This document shows, in pieces, positions 1-8,663 of a stretch of 64,000 bases of DNA (position 1 is the stretch's first letter; each line of letters starts with the position of its first letter). The translations under genes and the position numbers were made by a program. The stretch covers positions 62,001 to 126,000 of the forward strand of contig NZ_JBPZGY010000006.1 in assembly GCF_051857535.1 (NCBI RefSeq), in the 5' to 3' direction. The notes under the pieces are model-generated. The model did not search any database. It had not been told where the DNA came from and was given only the letters and a program-made list of their open reading frames with translations. The DNA is from Roseateles_B sp051857535. GTDB lineage: Bacteria; Pseudomonadota; Gammaproteobacteria; Burkholderiales; Burkholderiaceae_C.

Positions 1-9
1 GCTGGCTGG

Positions 10-1530
10 ATGAGGGGTCCGACGCGCCTGGCCCGCTGGATGGCCGGCCTGGTTCCGGGCGCCGTGCTGCTGCTGGCCCTGCTGGCCGGCGCGCTCCAGA
101 CGGCGGCCTTCGCACCCACGCAGGCCTGGTGGCTGCAGCCGCTGGCGCTGGCCCTGCTGGCGGCCCTGGTCTGGGAGGCCTCGCCGCGGCGCGCGGCGTG
201 GTCCGGCTTCTGCTTCGGCCTGGGCTGGCTGGCCTGTGGCCTGTGGTGGCTGTACATCAGCCTGCATGAGCACGGCCATCTGGCAGCGCCCTTCGCCGTG
301 ACGGCGGTGCTGCTGCTGGCGGCGTTTCTCTCGCTTTACTACGCTGGCGCCCTGTGGGCCTTTGCCCGGTGGCGGCGCGCCGGAGTCTGCGCTCGGGTGG
401 GCCTGTTCGCGGCCTTGTGGCTGCTGGCCGAGCTGGCCCGGGCGCAGTGGCTGACCGGCTTCCCCTGGATCGCCAGCGGCTATGCCCATGCCGCCGGTCC
501 CTTGGCCGCCTGGGCGCCCTGGCTCGGCGTCTATGGCATCACCGCGCTGGCGGCGGGCCTGGCTGCGGCTCTGGCGGCCCTGGCGCTGGAAGGGGCCTGG
601 CGGCCGCTGGCGGGCACGCTGGTGCTGGTCGCCGTGCCTGCGCTGCTGCCCTCGGCGTTCACGCAGAGCAGCGGGACGATCCGCCTCTCGCTGCTGCAGC
701 CCAATGTGCCGCAGGATCAGAAATTCGACCGTGAACGCTGGGACCAGAACCTGGACGCCCTGCTGAAGCAGGCCGAGAGCGCCCGCGGCCAACTGGTGCT
801 GACGCCGGAGTCCGTCGTGCCCCTGCCCCTGGCCTACCTGGAGCCCGAGGTGGTGCAGCGCATCGCCGCCATCGGCCAGGTGCGCCCCCTGCTGCTGGGC
901 AGCTTCCTGGGGGACGCCAAGAGCGGCTTTGTCAATTCGCTGGTCGCCATCGGCGCGCCGGCACAGCCGGACGGCAATCCCTACAGCTACGGTAAGCGCC
1001 ACCTGCTGCCCTTTGGCGAGTTCATCCCGCCAGGCTTTCACTGGTTCGTGCAGGCCCTGCGCATCCCGCTGGACGACCAGGCCACGGGCACGCATCAGCG
1101 TTCCCTGGTGCTGGACGGCCAGCGCATCCGCCCCCTGATCTGCTACGAGGACCTGTTCGGTGAGGACTTCGCCCAGAGCCTGGTGGGCCCCGAGGCCGCC
1201 ACGGTGCTGGCCAACGCCAGCAACCTCGCCTGGTTCGGCCCGCGCATGGTGCAGGATCAGCACCTGCAGTTCTCGCAGATGCGATCGCTCGAATTCCAGC
1301 GGCCCCTGGTGCGCTCGACCAACACCGGCGCTACCGCCGCCATCGATCACCAGGGCCGGGTGATCGGCCGGCTGCCCGCCGAGGTGCCGGGTGTTCTGGA
1401 GGTTCAGGTCGAAGGCCGGACCGGCGCCACCCCCTATGCGCGCTGGCTGGCTGCCCTGGGCCTGTGGCCAGTGTGGGGTCTGGGCCTTGCCGCCGTGCTG
1501 GCCTTGCGTCGGCGTGCGCCGGGCGCTTGA
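10..1530 (+). CDS. lnt: Apolipoprotein N-acyltransferase
   Basis: Inner-membrane enzyme that moves a third acyl chain from phospholipid to the N-terminal cysteine of lipoproteins, the last step of lipoprotein maturation. The first ~220 residues are a run of hydrophobic helices. The rest is a nitrilase-like domain with the Glu-Lys-Cys triad visible as E267 (LTPES), K329 (YGKRHLLPFGE) and C378 (ICYED). A hydrophobic helix near residues 480-500 closes the protein. The 506-residue length is normal for the family. The ATG overlaps a TGA at 11-13 that could end an upstream gene lying outside the window (corC is the usual neighbour in related bacteria), which would mean translational coupling; that upstream gene is inference only. 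glyQ follows after about 100 bases. Confidence 0.95.
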   Translation: MRGPTRLARWMAGLVPGAVLLLALLAGALQTAAFAPTQAWWLQPLALALLAALVWEASPRRAAWSGFCFGLGWLACGLWWLYISLHEHGHLAAPFAVTAVLLLAAFLSLYYAGALWAFARWRRAGVCARVGLFAALWLLAELARAQWLTGFPWIASGYAHAAGPLAAWAPWLGVYGITALAAGLAAALAALALEGAWRPLAGTLVLVAVPALLPSAFTQSSGTIRLSLLQPNVPQDQKFDRERWDQNLDALLKQAESARGQLVLTPESVVPLPLAYLEPEVVQRIAAIGQVRPLLLGSFLGDAKSGFVNSLVAIGAPAQPDGNPYSYGKRHLLPFGEFIPPGFHWFVQALRIPLDDQATGTHQRSLVLDGQRIRPLICYEDLFGEDFAQSLVGPEAATVLANASNLAWFGPRMVQDQHLQFSQMRSLEFQRPLVRSTNTGATAAIDHQGRVIGRLPAEVPGVLEVQVEGRTGATPYARWLAALGLWPVWGLGLAAVLALRRRAPGA

Positions 1531-1636
1531 TCCATCGCGCCCGGCGCCCGCCATGGGCGCCCGTAGAATGGGCCGCTTCCTTCAACGCCCGTGCCGCTGT
1601 CGCGGCTGCAGCCGGGCCTTACCGCCGTACACCACC

Positions 1637-2593
1637 ATGCTGAGCTTCCAGCAAATCATTCTGAAACTTCAGGAATACTGGTCCGCCCAAGGCTGCGCCC
1701 TGCTGCAGCCCTATGACATGGAGGTCGGCGCCGGCACCAGCCACACCGCCACCTTCCTGCGCGCCCTGGGCCCCGAGCCCTGGCATGCGGCCTATGTGCA
1801 GCCCAGCCGCCGGCCCAAGGACGGCCGCTACGGCGAGAACCCCAACCGCCTGCAGCACTACTACCAGTTCCAGGTGGTCCTGAAGCCCGCGCCGGCCAAC
1901 ATCCTGGAGCTCTACCTCGGCTCCCTGGAGGCCCTGGGCTTCGACCTGAAGAAGAACGACGTCCGCTTCGTCGAGGACGACTGGGAGAACCCCACCCTCG
2001 GCTGCTGGGGCCTGGGCTGGGAGGTCTGGCTCAATGGCATGGAGGTGACGCAGTTCACCTACTTCCAGCAGGTCGGCGGCATTGACTGCAAGCCCATCAC
2101 CGGCGAGATCACCTACGGCCTGGAGCGCCTGGCCATGTATCTGCAGGGCAAGGAGTCGGTGTACGACCTGGTCTATGTCGAGGGCAAGAATGGGGCCCCC
2201 GACATCAAGTACGGCGATGTGTTCCACCAGAATGAAGTCGAGCAGTCGACCTACAACTTCGAGCACAGCGACGTCGACTTCCTGCTGCAGGCCTTCGCCG
2301 CGCACGAGAAGCAGTCGCAGCACCTGATGACGCAGCAGTTGGCCCTGCCCGCCTACGAGCAACTGCTCAAGGCCGGCCATACCTTCAACCTGCTGGACGC
2401 CCGCGGCGCCATCTCGGTGACTGAGCGGGCTGCCTACATCGGCCGTATCCGCAATCTGGCGCGCGCCGTGGCGCAGGCCTATGTGGACAGCCGGGCCCGC
2501 CTGGGCTTCCCCATGGCGCCCAAGGCCTGGGGCGAGGAAGTGCTGGCGAACCTCGCCAAGCAAGCTGAAAAGAACGCAAAGAAGGCGGCCTGA
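1637..2593 (+). CDS. glyQ: Glycyl-tRNA synthetase alpha subunit
   Basis: Catalytic alpha chain of the bacterial alpha2-beta2 glycyl-tRNA synthetase, which charges tRNA-Gly in the cytoplasm. The protein begins MLSFQQIILKLQEYW and contains the family hallmarks LQPYDMEVGAGTSHTATFLR, QPSRRPKDGRYGENPNR and FTYFQQVGG. At 318 residues it matches the usual ~300-320. The reading frame is open further upstream, but the ATG at 1637 is chosen because homology begins exactly there. glyS starts 5 bases after its stop, the standard two-gene operon. Confidence 0.97.
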   Translation: MLSFQQIILKLQEYWSAQGCALLQPYDMEVGAGTSHTATFLRALGPEPWHAAYVQPSRRPKDGRYGENPNRLQHYYQFQVVLKPAPANILELYLGSLEALGFDLKKNDVRFVEDDWENPTLGCWGLGWEVWLNGMEVTQFTYFQQVGGIDCKPITGEITYGLERLAMYLQGKESVYDLVYVEGKNGAPDIKYGDVFHQNEVEQSTYNFEHSDVDFLLQAFAAHEKQSQHLMTQQLALPAYEQLLKAGHTFNLLDARGAISVTERAAYIGRIRNLARAVAQAYVDSRARLGFPMAPKAWGEEVLANLAKQAEKNAKKAA

Positions 2594-2598
2594 TACCT

Positions 2599-4743
2599 AT
2601 GAGCACCCCGCAGAACCTCCTCGTCGAACTGTTTGTCGAAGAGCTGCCGCCCAAGGCGCTCAAGAAGCTGGGCGAGTCCTTCGCCAGCGTGCTGGCCGAG
2701 AGCCTCCAGGCCCAGGGCCTGGCTGCGCCTGATGCCGCCGTGACGCCCTTCGCCTCGCCGCGCCGCCTGGCAGTGCACCTGACCGCGGTGGCCGCCAAGG
2801 CCGCTGACCGCGCTGTGCAGCAGAAGCTCATGCCCCTTGCCGTGGCCCTGGCCGCCGACGGCCAGCCCACGCCGGCACTGCTGAAGAAGCTGGCCAGCCT
2901 GGGCGCCGACGCCAGCGTCGTGCCCCAGCTCAAGCGCCTGCCGGACGGCAAGGCCGAGGCCTTGTTCCTCGATTCCGTCGTGGCCGGCGCCACCCTGGCC
3001 GAAGGCCTGCAGAAGGCGCTGGACGAGGCCCTGGCCAAGCTGCCCATCCCCAAGGTGATGAGCTACCAACTGGCTGACGGCTGGAGCAGCGTCCACTTCG
3101 TGCGCCCGGCCCATGGCCTGGTGGCGCTGCATGGCACGAGCGTGGTGAACGTCGCCACGCTGGGCCTGCAGTCCGGCCGCGAGACCCTGGGCCACCGCTT
3201 CGAGGCCGCGCAGCCGCGCCTGTCCATCGAGAGCGCTGACAGCTATGCCAGCCAGCTCCGCGAGCAGGGCGCCGTGATCGCCAGCTTTGCCGAGCGCCGG
3301 GCAGAGATCCAGGCCCAGCTCAATGCCGCTGCTGCCAAGGAAGGCCTCAAGCCCATCGAGGACGAGGCCCTGCTGGACGAGGTCACCGCCCTGGTCGAGC
3401 GCCCCAATGTGCTGACCTGCCAGTTCGAGCCCGAGTTCCTGGCCGTGCCGCAGGAATGCCTCATCCTCACGATGAAGGCCAACCAGAAGTACTTCCCCCT
3501 GCTGGACGCAGCGGGCAAGCTGACGCACAAGTTCCTCGTCGTCTCCAACATCCGCCCGGCGGATGCCAGCGCGGTGATCGGCGGCAACGAGCGCGTGGTG
3601 CGCCCGCGCCTCTCGGACGCCAAGTTCTTCTATGACCAGGACCGCAAGAAGACCCTGGCCGATCGGGTGCCAGGTCTTGCCAAGGTGGTCTACCACGGCA
3701 AGCTGGGCAGCCAGGGCGACCGCGCCGAGCGCGTGCGCGCCATTGCTCACGGCATCGTGAATATGCTGCGCATGGCCACCGTGCCCTACACCGTCGAGGC
3801 CCGCGACGAGTTCGAGGTGCTGGACAGCAAGGCGCAGCAGGCCGCACAGCTGGCCAAGGCCGACTTGCTGACCGATATGGTCGGCGAGTTCCCCGAGCTG
3901 CAGGGCATCATGGGCGCCTACTACGCCCGCCATGAGGGCCTGCGCGACGGTGTCGCCATCGCCATCGAGGACCACTACAAGCCGCGCTTCGCCGGTGACG
4001 CCCTGCCGCGCAACCACACCGGCACCGTGCTGGCCCTGGCCGACAAGCTCGAGACCCTGGTGGGCCTCTTCGGCATCGGCCAACTGCCCACGGGCGACAA
4101 GGACCCCTTCGCCCTGCGCCGCCATGCCTTGGGCGTGATCCGCATCCTGGTCGAGAAGAACCTGCCCCTGGACCTGCCTGCGCTGATCGACACCGCCGTG
4201 CCTGCCTTCGGCGAACTGATCAGCAACCCGCGCGAGGCCCTGCTGGGCTTCTTCGCGGACCGCGTGGCCGTCTCGTTGCGCGACCAGGGCTACAGCGCCC
4301 AGGAAGTGGACGCCGTGCTCGCCCTGAGCCCCAGCCGCCTGGGCGATGTGCCGCGCCGCCTCGAAGCCGTGCGCGCTTTCGCAGCGCTGCCTGAGGCCGC
4401 CTCGCTGGCTGCCGCCAACAAGCGCGTGGGCAACATCCTCAAGAAGATCGAAGGCGAGCTGCCCACGGCCGTGGATGCCGCCTTGTTGAAGGAGCCCGCC
4501 GAGCAGGCCCTGGCCGCCGCGCTGGCCGCTGTCCAGCCTCAGGCGGACACGCTCTTCGAGCAGCACGACTACGCCGGCTCGCTGAAGGCCCTGGCTGCGC
4601 TCAAGGGCCCGGTCGACGCCTTCTTCGACGGTGTGATGGTCAATGCCGAGGACACCGCCCTGCGCGCCAACCGCCAGGCCCTGCTGAACCGCCTGCACGG
4701 GGCCATGAACCGCGTGGCCGACCTGTCTCGCCTGGCTTCCTGA
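2599..4743 (+). CDS. glyS: Glycyl-tRNA synthetase beta subunit
   Basis: Beta chain of glycyl-tRNA synthetase, which binds tRNA-Gly and completes the enzyme with GlyQ. It begins with the typical NLLVELFVEELPPKALKKL and carries FASPRRLAVHL, MSYQL, FVRPAHGLVALHG, LILTMKANQKYFPL and RPRLSDAKFFYDQD; a DALR-type anticodon-binding region lies in the last ~120 residues. Length 714 residues, slightly longer than the usual ~690. It follows glyQ by 5 bases and precedes the gmhB-like gene by 10, so the three are probably co-transcribed. Confidence 0.97.
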   Translation: MSTPQNLLVELFVEELPPKALKKLGESFASVLAESLQAQGLAAPDAAVTPFASPRRLAVHLTAVAAKAADRAVQQKLMPLAVALAADGQPTPALLKKLASLGADASVVPQLKRLPDGKAEALFLDSVVAGATLAEGLQKALDEALAKLPIPKVMSYQLADGWSSVHFVRPAHGLVALHGTSVVNVATLGLQSGRETLGHRFEAAQPRLSIESADSYASQLREQGAVIASFAERRAEIQAQLNAAAAKEGLKPIEDEALLDEVTALVERPNVLTCQFEPEFLAVPQECLILTMKANQKYFPLLDAAGKLTHKFLVVSNIRPADASAVIGGNERVVRPRLSDAKFFYDQDRKKTLADRVPGLAKVVYHGKLGSQGDRAERVRAIAHGIVNMLRMATVPYTVEARDEFEVLDSKAQQAAQLAKADLLTDMVGEFPELQGIMGAYYARHEGLRDGVAIAIEDHYKPRFAGDALPRNHTGTVLALADKLETLVGLFGIGQLPTGDKDPFALRRHALGVIRILVEKNLPLDLPALIDTAVPAFGELISNPREALLGFFADRVAVSLRDQGYSAQEVDAVLALSPSRLGDVPRRLEAVRAFAALPEAASLAAANKRVGNILKKIEGELPTAVDAALLKEPAEQALAAALAAVQPQADTLFEQHDYAGSLKALAALKGPVDAFFDGVMVNAEDTALRANRQALLNRLHGAMNRVADLSRLAS

Positions 4744-4753
4744 GGAGCATCCC

Positions 4754-5404
4754 ATGCCCGCCCGTTCCGACCACAGCCACAGCATGAAACTCGTCATCCT
4801 GGGGCGAGACGGGACGATCAACCGCTTCCGCGACGACCACGTCAAGTCGGTCGACGAGTTGGAGCCCCTGCCCGGGGCCCTGGAAGCGGTGGCGCGGCTC
4901 AACCACGCCGGCTGGCACACGGTGATGGCCACCAACCAGCCCGGCATCGGCCGCGGCCTGCTGGACATGGCCTCGCTCAATGCCGTGCACCAGCGCCTCA
5001 ACCAGCTGCTGGCGGAAAAGGGCGGCCGGCTGGACGCCGTTTTCTTCTGCCCCCATGCACCCGACGAAGGCTGCACCTGCCGCAAGCCATTGCCAGGCCT
5101 GGTGACCCAGATCGGTGAGCGCTTCAACGTGGATCTGGCCCAGGTGCACCTGGTCGGCGCCAGCCTCAAGGACCTGCAGACCGCGCAGGCCGCCGGCTGC
5201 ATCCCCCACCTGCTGCGCGGCGAGCGCCTGGGGCTGGCCGACGAGGGCCAGATCCAGGCCCAACTGGCCCAGGTGCCGGGCGCGCGGCTGCATGACAACC
5301 TGGCCAGCTTCGCCGAGCACCTGATCCAGGAAGAACGGCGCGCCCGGGCCGGTGCCCGCGGCGAACAGCTGTCCCCCAACACCGTTCCCGGAGACTTGAA
5401 TTGA
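4754..5404 (+). CDS. GmhB-like HAD protein lacking key Asp residues
   Basis: HAD-superfamily protein of the D-glycero-D-manno-heptose-1,7-bisphosphate 7-phosphatase (GmhB) type, normally part of ADP-heptose synthesis for lipopolysaccharide. The order of motifs fits: LxRDGTIN at residues 16-23, TNQPGIGRG, and the zinc-binding CPHAPDEGCTCRKPLPG. However the nucleophile position of motif I reads LGRDGT, with Gly17 where family members have Asp, and motif IV reads VGASLKD, with Ala136 where GD is expected. D19 is kept. The GAGGAG just before the ATG at 4754 supports this start; the conserved region begins at Met11. Its stop overlaps the start of plsC. Activity as a phosphatase is doubtful. Confidence 0.8.
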   Translation: MPARSDHSHSMKLVILGRDGTINRFRDDHVKSVDELEPLPGALEAVARLNHAGWHTVMATNQPGIGRGLLDMASLNAVHQRLNQLLAEKGGRLDAVFFCPHAPDEGCTCRKPLPGLVTQIGERFNVDLAQVHLVGASLKDLQTAQAAGCIPHLLRGERLGLADEGQIQAQLAQVPGARLHDNLASFAEHLIQEERRARAGARGEQLSPNTVPGDLN

Positions 5405-6168
5405 GCCTGCTGCTGTCGGCGATCCGCTCGCTGATCTTTGTCCTCTTCCTGATCGTCACTGTCATCCCCTGGGCCTTGTTTGCAGTCCTGCTGTCGCTGT
5501 TCGTGCGGGGAGACAAGGTCTACTGGACCTGCGCCGGCTGGCTGGCGCTGGCCATCTGGGGCGCCAAGGTGATCTGCGGGGTCAGGTACCGTGTGCAGGG
5601 CATGGAGCACTTGCCCAGCCGCGCCGATCGCCGCAAGGCGGTGATCCTGCTGTCCAAGCACCAGAGCACCTGGGAAACCTTTGCCTACCCGGCCCTGATG
5701 AGCCATCCCATGGCTTACGTCTTCAAGCGCGAGCTGCTGTACGTGCCCTTCTTCGGCTGGGCCATGGCACGCATGGACATGATCCACATCGACCGCGGTC
5801 GCCGCTCGGAGGCCTGGGCGAAGGTTCTCAGGCAAGGCAAGCGCATGGCCGAGCTGGGCAACTGGGTGATCATGTTCCCCGAGGGCACGCGCATCGCCCG
5901 CGGCCAGAAGGGCGAGTACAAGACCGGTGGCACCCGCCTGGCTGTGGCCACTGGCGTGCCGGTGGTGCCCATCGCCGCCACCTCGGCACGCTGCTGGCCG
6001 CGCAAGAGCTTTCTGCTGCGGCCCGGGGTGGTCGATATCTCCATCGGCCAGCCCATTCCCTCCGTGGGGCGCGAGCCGGCCGAGCTGATGAAGCAGGTGG
6101 AGGACTGGATCGAGTCCGAGATGCGACGCCTGGATCCGGAGGCCTATGCGGTGCCGGCCAAGGCTTGA
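5401..6168 (+). CDS. plsC: 1-acyl-sn-glycerol-3-phosphate acyltransferase
   Basis: Membrane enzyme that acylates lysophosphatidic acid to phosphatidic acid. An N-terminal hydrophobic helix (about residues 5-35) is followed by the acyltransferase signature KHQSTWE (H87 with Glu92 in place of the usual Asp) and FPEGTR at 159-164. The HX4E form appears in annotated betaproteobacterial homologues as far as I recall. Length 255 residues. The start is a TTG that overlaps the gmhB-like stop (TTGA), implying translational coupling; no better downstream ATG fits the membrane anchor. Confidence 0.9.
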   Translation: MSLLLSAIRSLIFVLFLIVTVIPWALFAVLLSLFVRGDKVYWTCAGWLALAIWGAKVICGVRYRVQGMEHLPSRADRRKAVILLSKHQSTWETFAYPALMSHPMAYVFKRELLYVPFFGWAMARMDMIHIDRGRRSEAWAKVLRQGKRMAELGNWVIMFPEGTRIARGQKGEYKTGGTRLAVATGVPVVPIAATSARCWPRKSFLLRPGVVDISIGQPIPSVGREPAELMKQVEDWIESEMRRLDPEAYAVPAKA

Positions 6169-6264
6169 AGCAGTCCCTGAGGGCGGACTTGCGGTCACCC
6201 CTGGCGGGCGATTGATGATCTGCCCCCTCGCAGGGCCCGGCTTCCGCCCGTAAACTTGGCGGCC

Positions 6265-7212
6265 ATGCTGCACCGCCTGGCCGGCCTCTTCCAGTACGTT
6301 CAGCTCTCGCTGTTTGAGCGGGAGCCTGGACCGCCGTCCGCATCGGCGCCCCAGGACCCAGGGGCGCCTATCCTGAGCCGGCCGCCGCGCCGTCCCAGCA
6401 TGCCGCCTTCTCCTTCTGCCGCCTTGCCGCCAGCTCCTCCGGCAACGCCCGCCCGCAGCGTCCAGCTGGGGACGGCACAGGTGGCCTATGAATTGCGCCG
6501 GGCCCGGCGCCGCAGCATCGGCTTCACCATCAGCGAGGCCGGCCTGCGTGTCAGCGCGCCCAAGTGGGTGCCCGTGGGCGAGATCGAGCGAGCCCTGCAG
6601 CACAAGGCGGGCTGGATCCTGCGCAAGCTGCAGGAGCAGCAGGAACGCAGCGAACGCCTGGCGGCTGCGCAGATCCGCTGGGCGGACGGCTGCGTCGTGC
6701 CGTACCTGGGCCAGGACCTCATCATCGTGCTGGATCCGTCGGCGCAGCGCCTGCCGCTCAAGGCCAGGCTGGATTCTGGCCAAACCGATCCCCAGTCCAG
6801 CCTGGCCAGCGTGCCGCGGCAGACCCTGTACCTGGGGCTGCACCAGCAGGCCGCCCCCGAGCAGATCCGCGATGCTGTGCTCAGCTGGCTTCAGGCCCAG
6901 GCCCGCAGCCTATTCACCCAGCGCTGTGCGCATTTCGCGGCCCAGATGGGCGTGCGTATCAGTCGCCTGCGCCTGTCCTCGGCTCAGACCCGCTGGGGCA
7001 GTGCCAGCATTGATGGTTCGGTGCGCCTGAACTGGCGGCTGATCCATTTTGAGCCGGCCACCATCGATTACGTGGTGGTGCACGAACTCGCCCATCTGCA
7101 CGAGATGAACCACAGTCCGCGCTTCTGGGCCGTGGTGGGCGCCGTGCTGCCGGACTATGAATCTGCCCGCCTGCAGCTGCGCCGGGCTGCCCTGCCCAGC
7201 TTCAGCGAGTGA
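6265..7212 (+). CDS. YgjP/SprT-type zinc metallopeptidase (DUF45)
   Basis: Cytoplasmic predicted metallopeptidase of the M48/DUF45 (YgjP-like) family. The C-terminal half has SRLRLSSAQTRWGSAS followed by the zinc motif VVHELAHLHEMNHS (HExxH with His273 as first ligand) and FWAVVGAVLPDY. The first ~70 residues are a Pro/Ser-rich extension not typical of the family. The ATG at 6265 is preferred to the in-frame TTG at 6256. It lies ~100 bases after plsC and may belong to the same transcript. The physiological substrate is unknown. Confidence 0.88.
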   Translation: MLHRLAGLFQYVQLSLFEREPGPPSASAPQDPGAPILSRPPRRPSMPPSPSAALPPAPPATPARSVQLGTAQVAYELRRARRRSIGFTISEAGLRVSAPKWVPVGEIERALQHKAGWILRKLQEQQERSERLAAAQIRWADGCVVPYLGQDLIIVLDPSAQRLPLKARLDSGQTDPQSSLASVPRQTLYLGLHQQAAPEQIRDAVLSWLQAQARSLFTQRCAHFAAQMGVRISRLRLSSAQTRWGSASIDGSVRLNWRLIHFEPATIDYVVVHELAHLHEMNHSPRFWAVVGAVLPDYESARLQLRRAALPSFSE

Positions 7213-7476
7213 TGCCGGCCTGATCCGGATTTCCCCCTTAAGGAGGATAGGCGCCGGCTGACCGCCAACCGCACACTCACGTCTGCAAGCTGTCATCACG
7301 ACACGGCCCGGCCGCCCTGAGAGGAACAGGGCGGCCTTCGGCAAAGCCAGGATCCGCGATCAACGCGGCCGCTCTGCCTGGGTCGTGTTGAGGGGCTCCA
7401 GGCTGATTCGTTCGATATCAGCCGCGGGTCACCGAACCAGGGCTCTGCCCACGACGATCGACAAGCAAAAAGGACT
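7213..7476 (+). ncRNA. Hairpin-rich spacer, possible small RNA
   Basis: No credible protein gene lies in this stretch, but it holds several hairpins in a row: a perfect 10-bp stem at 7310-7319/7327-7336 with a 7-base loop, a 5-bp stem near 7353-7367, a 6-bp stem 7376-7381/7398-7403, and a 7-bp stem 7401-7407/7417-7423 that competes with it. The series ends at a strong intrinsic terminator at 7477. It could be a long 3' UTR of the metallopeptidase operon or an independent small RNA. I do not recognise a known family. Confidence 0.3.
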
Positions 7477-7510
7477 CCGCCGACGCGCAAGCGTCGGCGG
7501 TTTTTCTTTT
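7477..7510 (+). terminator. Rho-independent terminator
   Basis: Perfect 10-bp GC-rich stem (7477-7486 with 7491-7500) closed by a GCAA tetraloop and followed by TTTTTCTTTT on the + strand. On the - strand the stem is followed after five bases by five T, so it may also serve the MBL-fold gene that ends at 7534. Confidence 0.9.
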
Positions 7511-7533
7511 GGCGCCTGGCTTTGGTGCAGGGA

Positions 7534-8607
7534 TCAGGAGCTGAACCGAAAGATGCCGTCGTTCCCGCGCTCGCGCCTGAGCCTGCCCTGCAGCCACAAG
7601 GCGTTGAGATGGGCAATGGACTCGCCCATCGCGAAGGTCGTCTGGTGCAGGTCCAGGGGGCGCTTGAAGAGCAGGGGCAGCAGCTCGGCCGCATGGCAGG
7701 GCCGTTCTGTGCAGGCCTGCAGCACTTCATCCAGCCGTTCCCGGTGATGCGCCTGCAGCTGTGCCACGCGCGCCTGCAGGCCGCGAAAGGGCCGGCCATG
7801 CGAGGGCAGCACCAGGGTGTCTTCTGGCAGGTCCAGCAGGCCGGCCAGGGAGTCCAGGTAGAGCTGCAGGGGATTGGCCTCCGGCTCCACGTCCACCACG
7901 CTGACGTTGGTGGAGATGCGCGGCAGCAGCATGTCGCCTGAGATGAGAACAGGCGGGCCGTCCTCGCGGAAGAAGCTCAGGTGCTCCGGTGCATGGCCGT
8001 AGCCGCCGATGCAGCGCCAGCGAGCACCACCGATCTCAAGGACCTGGCCGGGCATCAGCCGCCGGTAGCTGGCCGGCACGGCAGGCACCATGCTGGGGTA
8101 GTAGCTGGCCCGGCCGCGGATCTTGGCCTGGGCTTCCGGGTCCGTGAGGCCGTGGCTGGCGAAAAAGGCCGCGGCCGTCTCGCCACCCATGCCCACGGTG
8201 GAGCTGCTGGCGATGCGCGCCAGGTTGTAGTCGGCCGCGCTCATCCAGAGGCGGCAGGGCTGCTCGGGCGTGCTGAAGCGCTCGGTGAGCCAGGCCGCGA
8301 GGCCCAGGTGGTCCGGGTGGAAATGCGTGACCAGCACCCGCAGCAGCGGCTCGCCCTGCAGGCCCTGGCTCAGCACCTGCTCCCACAGGCCGCGGGTGGC
8401 TTCATTGGCCACGCCGCAGTCCACCAGGGTCCAGCCGCGGCGGCCCTCGATTTCGTCGCGCAGCAGCCAGAGGTTGATGTGGTCCAGCGCAAATGGCAGG
8501 CCCATGCGCACCCAGGCCAGGCCTGGTTCAAGGGGCAAGAGCCCGCCCGTTTCGGGCAAGGCTTCACCCCAGGGATAGCTCAGTTCGGATTCGCGCGGAT
8601 TGGCCAT
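7534..8607 (-). CDS. MBL-fold metallo-hydrolase
   Basis: Metallo-beta-lactamase-fold hydrolase, 357 residues from the ATG at 8607 (a TTG three codons upstream is possible). The metal motif HFHPDH is at residues 95-100, with further likely ligands in GGYGHAPEHLSF and LISGDMLL and a closing LVLPSHGRPF. A C-terminal ~70-residue helical segment resembles the LACTB2/winged-helix tail of glyoxylase-II-like hydrolases. It is divergent from the MerR regulator at 8664 and shares its operator region, so it is probably a regulated target. Substrate unknown; a thioester such as a CoA derivative is only a guess. Confidence 0.85.
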   Translation of the reverse strand: MANPRESELSYPWGEALPETGGLLPLEPGLAWVRMGLPFALDHINLWLLRDEIEGRRGWTLVDCGVANEATRGLWEQVLSQGLQGEPLLRVLVTHFHPDHLGLAAWLTERFSTPEQPCRLWMSAADYNLARIASSSTVGMGGETAAAFFASHGLTDPEAQAKIRGRASYYPSMVPAVPASYRRLMPGQVLEIGGARWRCIGGYGHAPEHLSFFREDGPPVLISGDMLLPRISTNVSVVDVEPEANPLQLYLDSLAGLLDLPEDTLVLPSHGRPFRGLQARVAQLQAHHRERLDEVLQACTERPCHAAELLPLLFKRPLDLHQTTFAMGESIAHLNALWLQGRLRRERGNDGIFRFSS

Positions 8608-8624
8608 GGACTGCAAGGGCTTAG

Positions 8625-8645
8625 ACTAACGTTAACGTAAACGTC
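8625..8645. promoter_or_regulatory. ACGT-rich operator between MBL gene and merR
   Basis: The divergent spacer contains three overlapping ACGT units (AACGTTAACGTAAACGTCA) with a perfect 10-bp palindrome ACGTTAACGT at its centre (8629-8638). This resembles the ACGT-rich palindromes described for LiuR-type MerR regulators. It lies between the two start codons and could control both genes. Confidence 0.5.
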
Positions 8646-8663
8646 ATTCAGTGCAGTGTAGCC

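Noticed and set aside
2479..6843. A 1454-codon open frame on the - strand
   Set aside because: It lies antisense to glyQ, glyS, gmhB-like, plsC and the peptidase gene, and its product is a low-complexity Gly/Leu/Gln/His mix, the usual shadow of GC-rich genes.
7213..7476. tRNA, tmRNA or 6S RNA in the spacer
   Set aside because: No T-loop motif, no tag frame and no 6S-like central bubble could be found.
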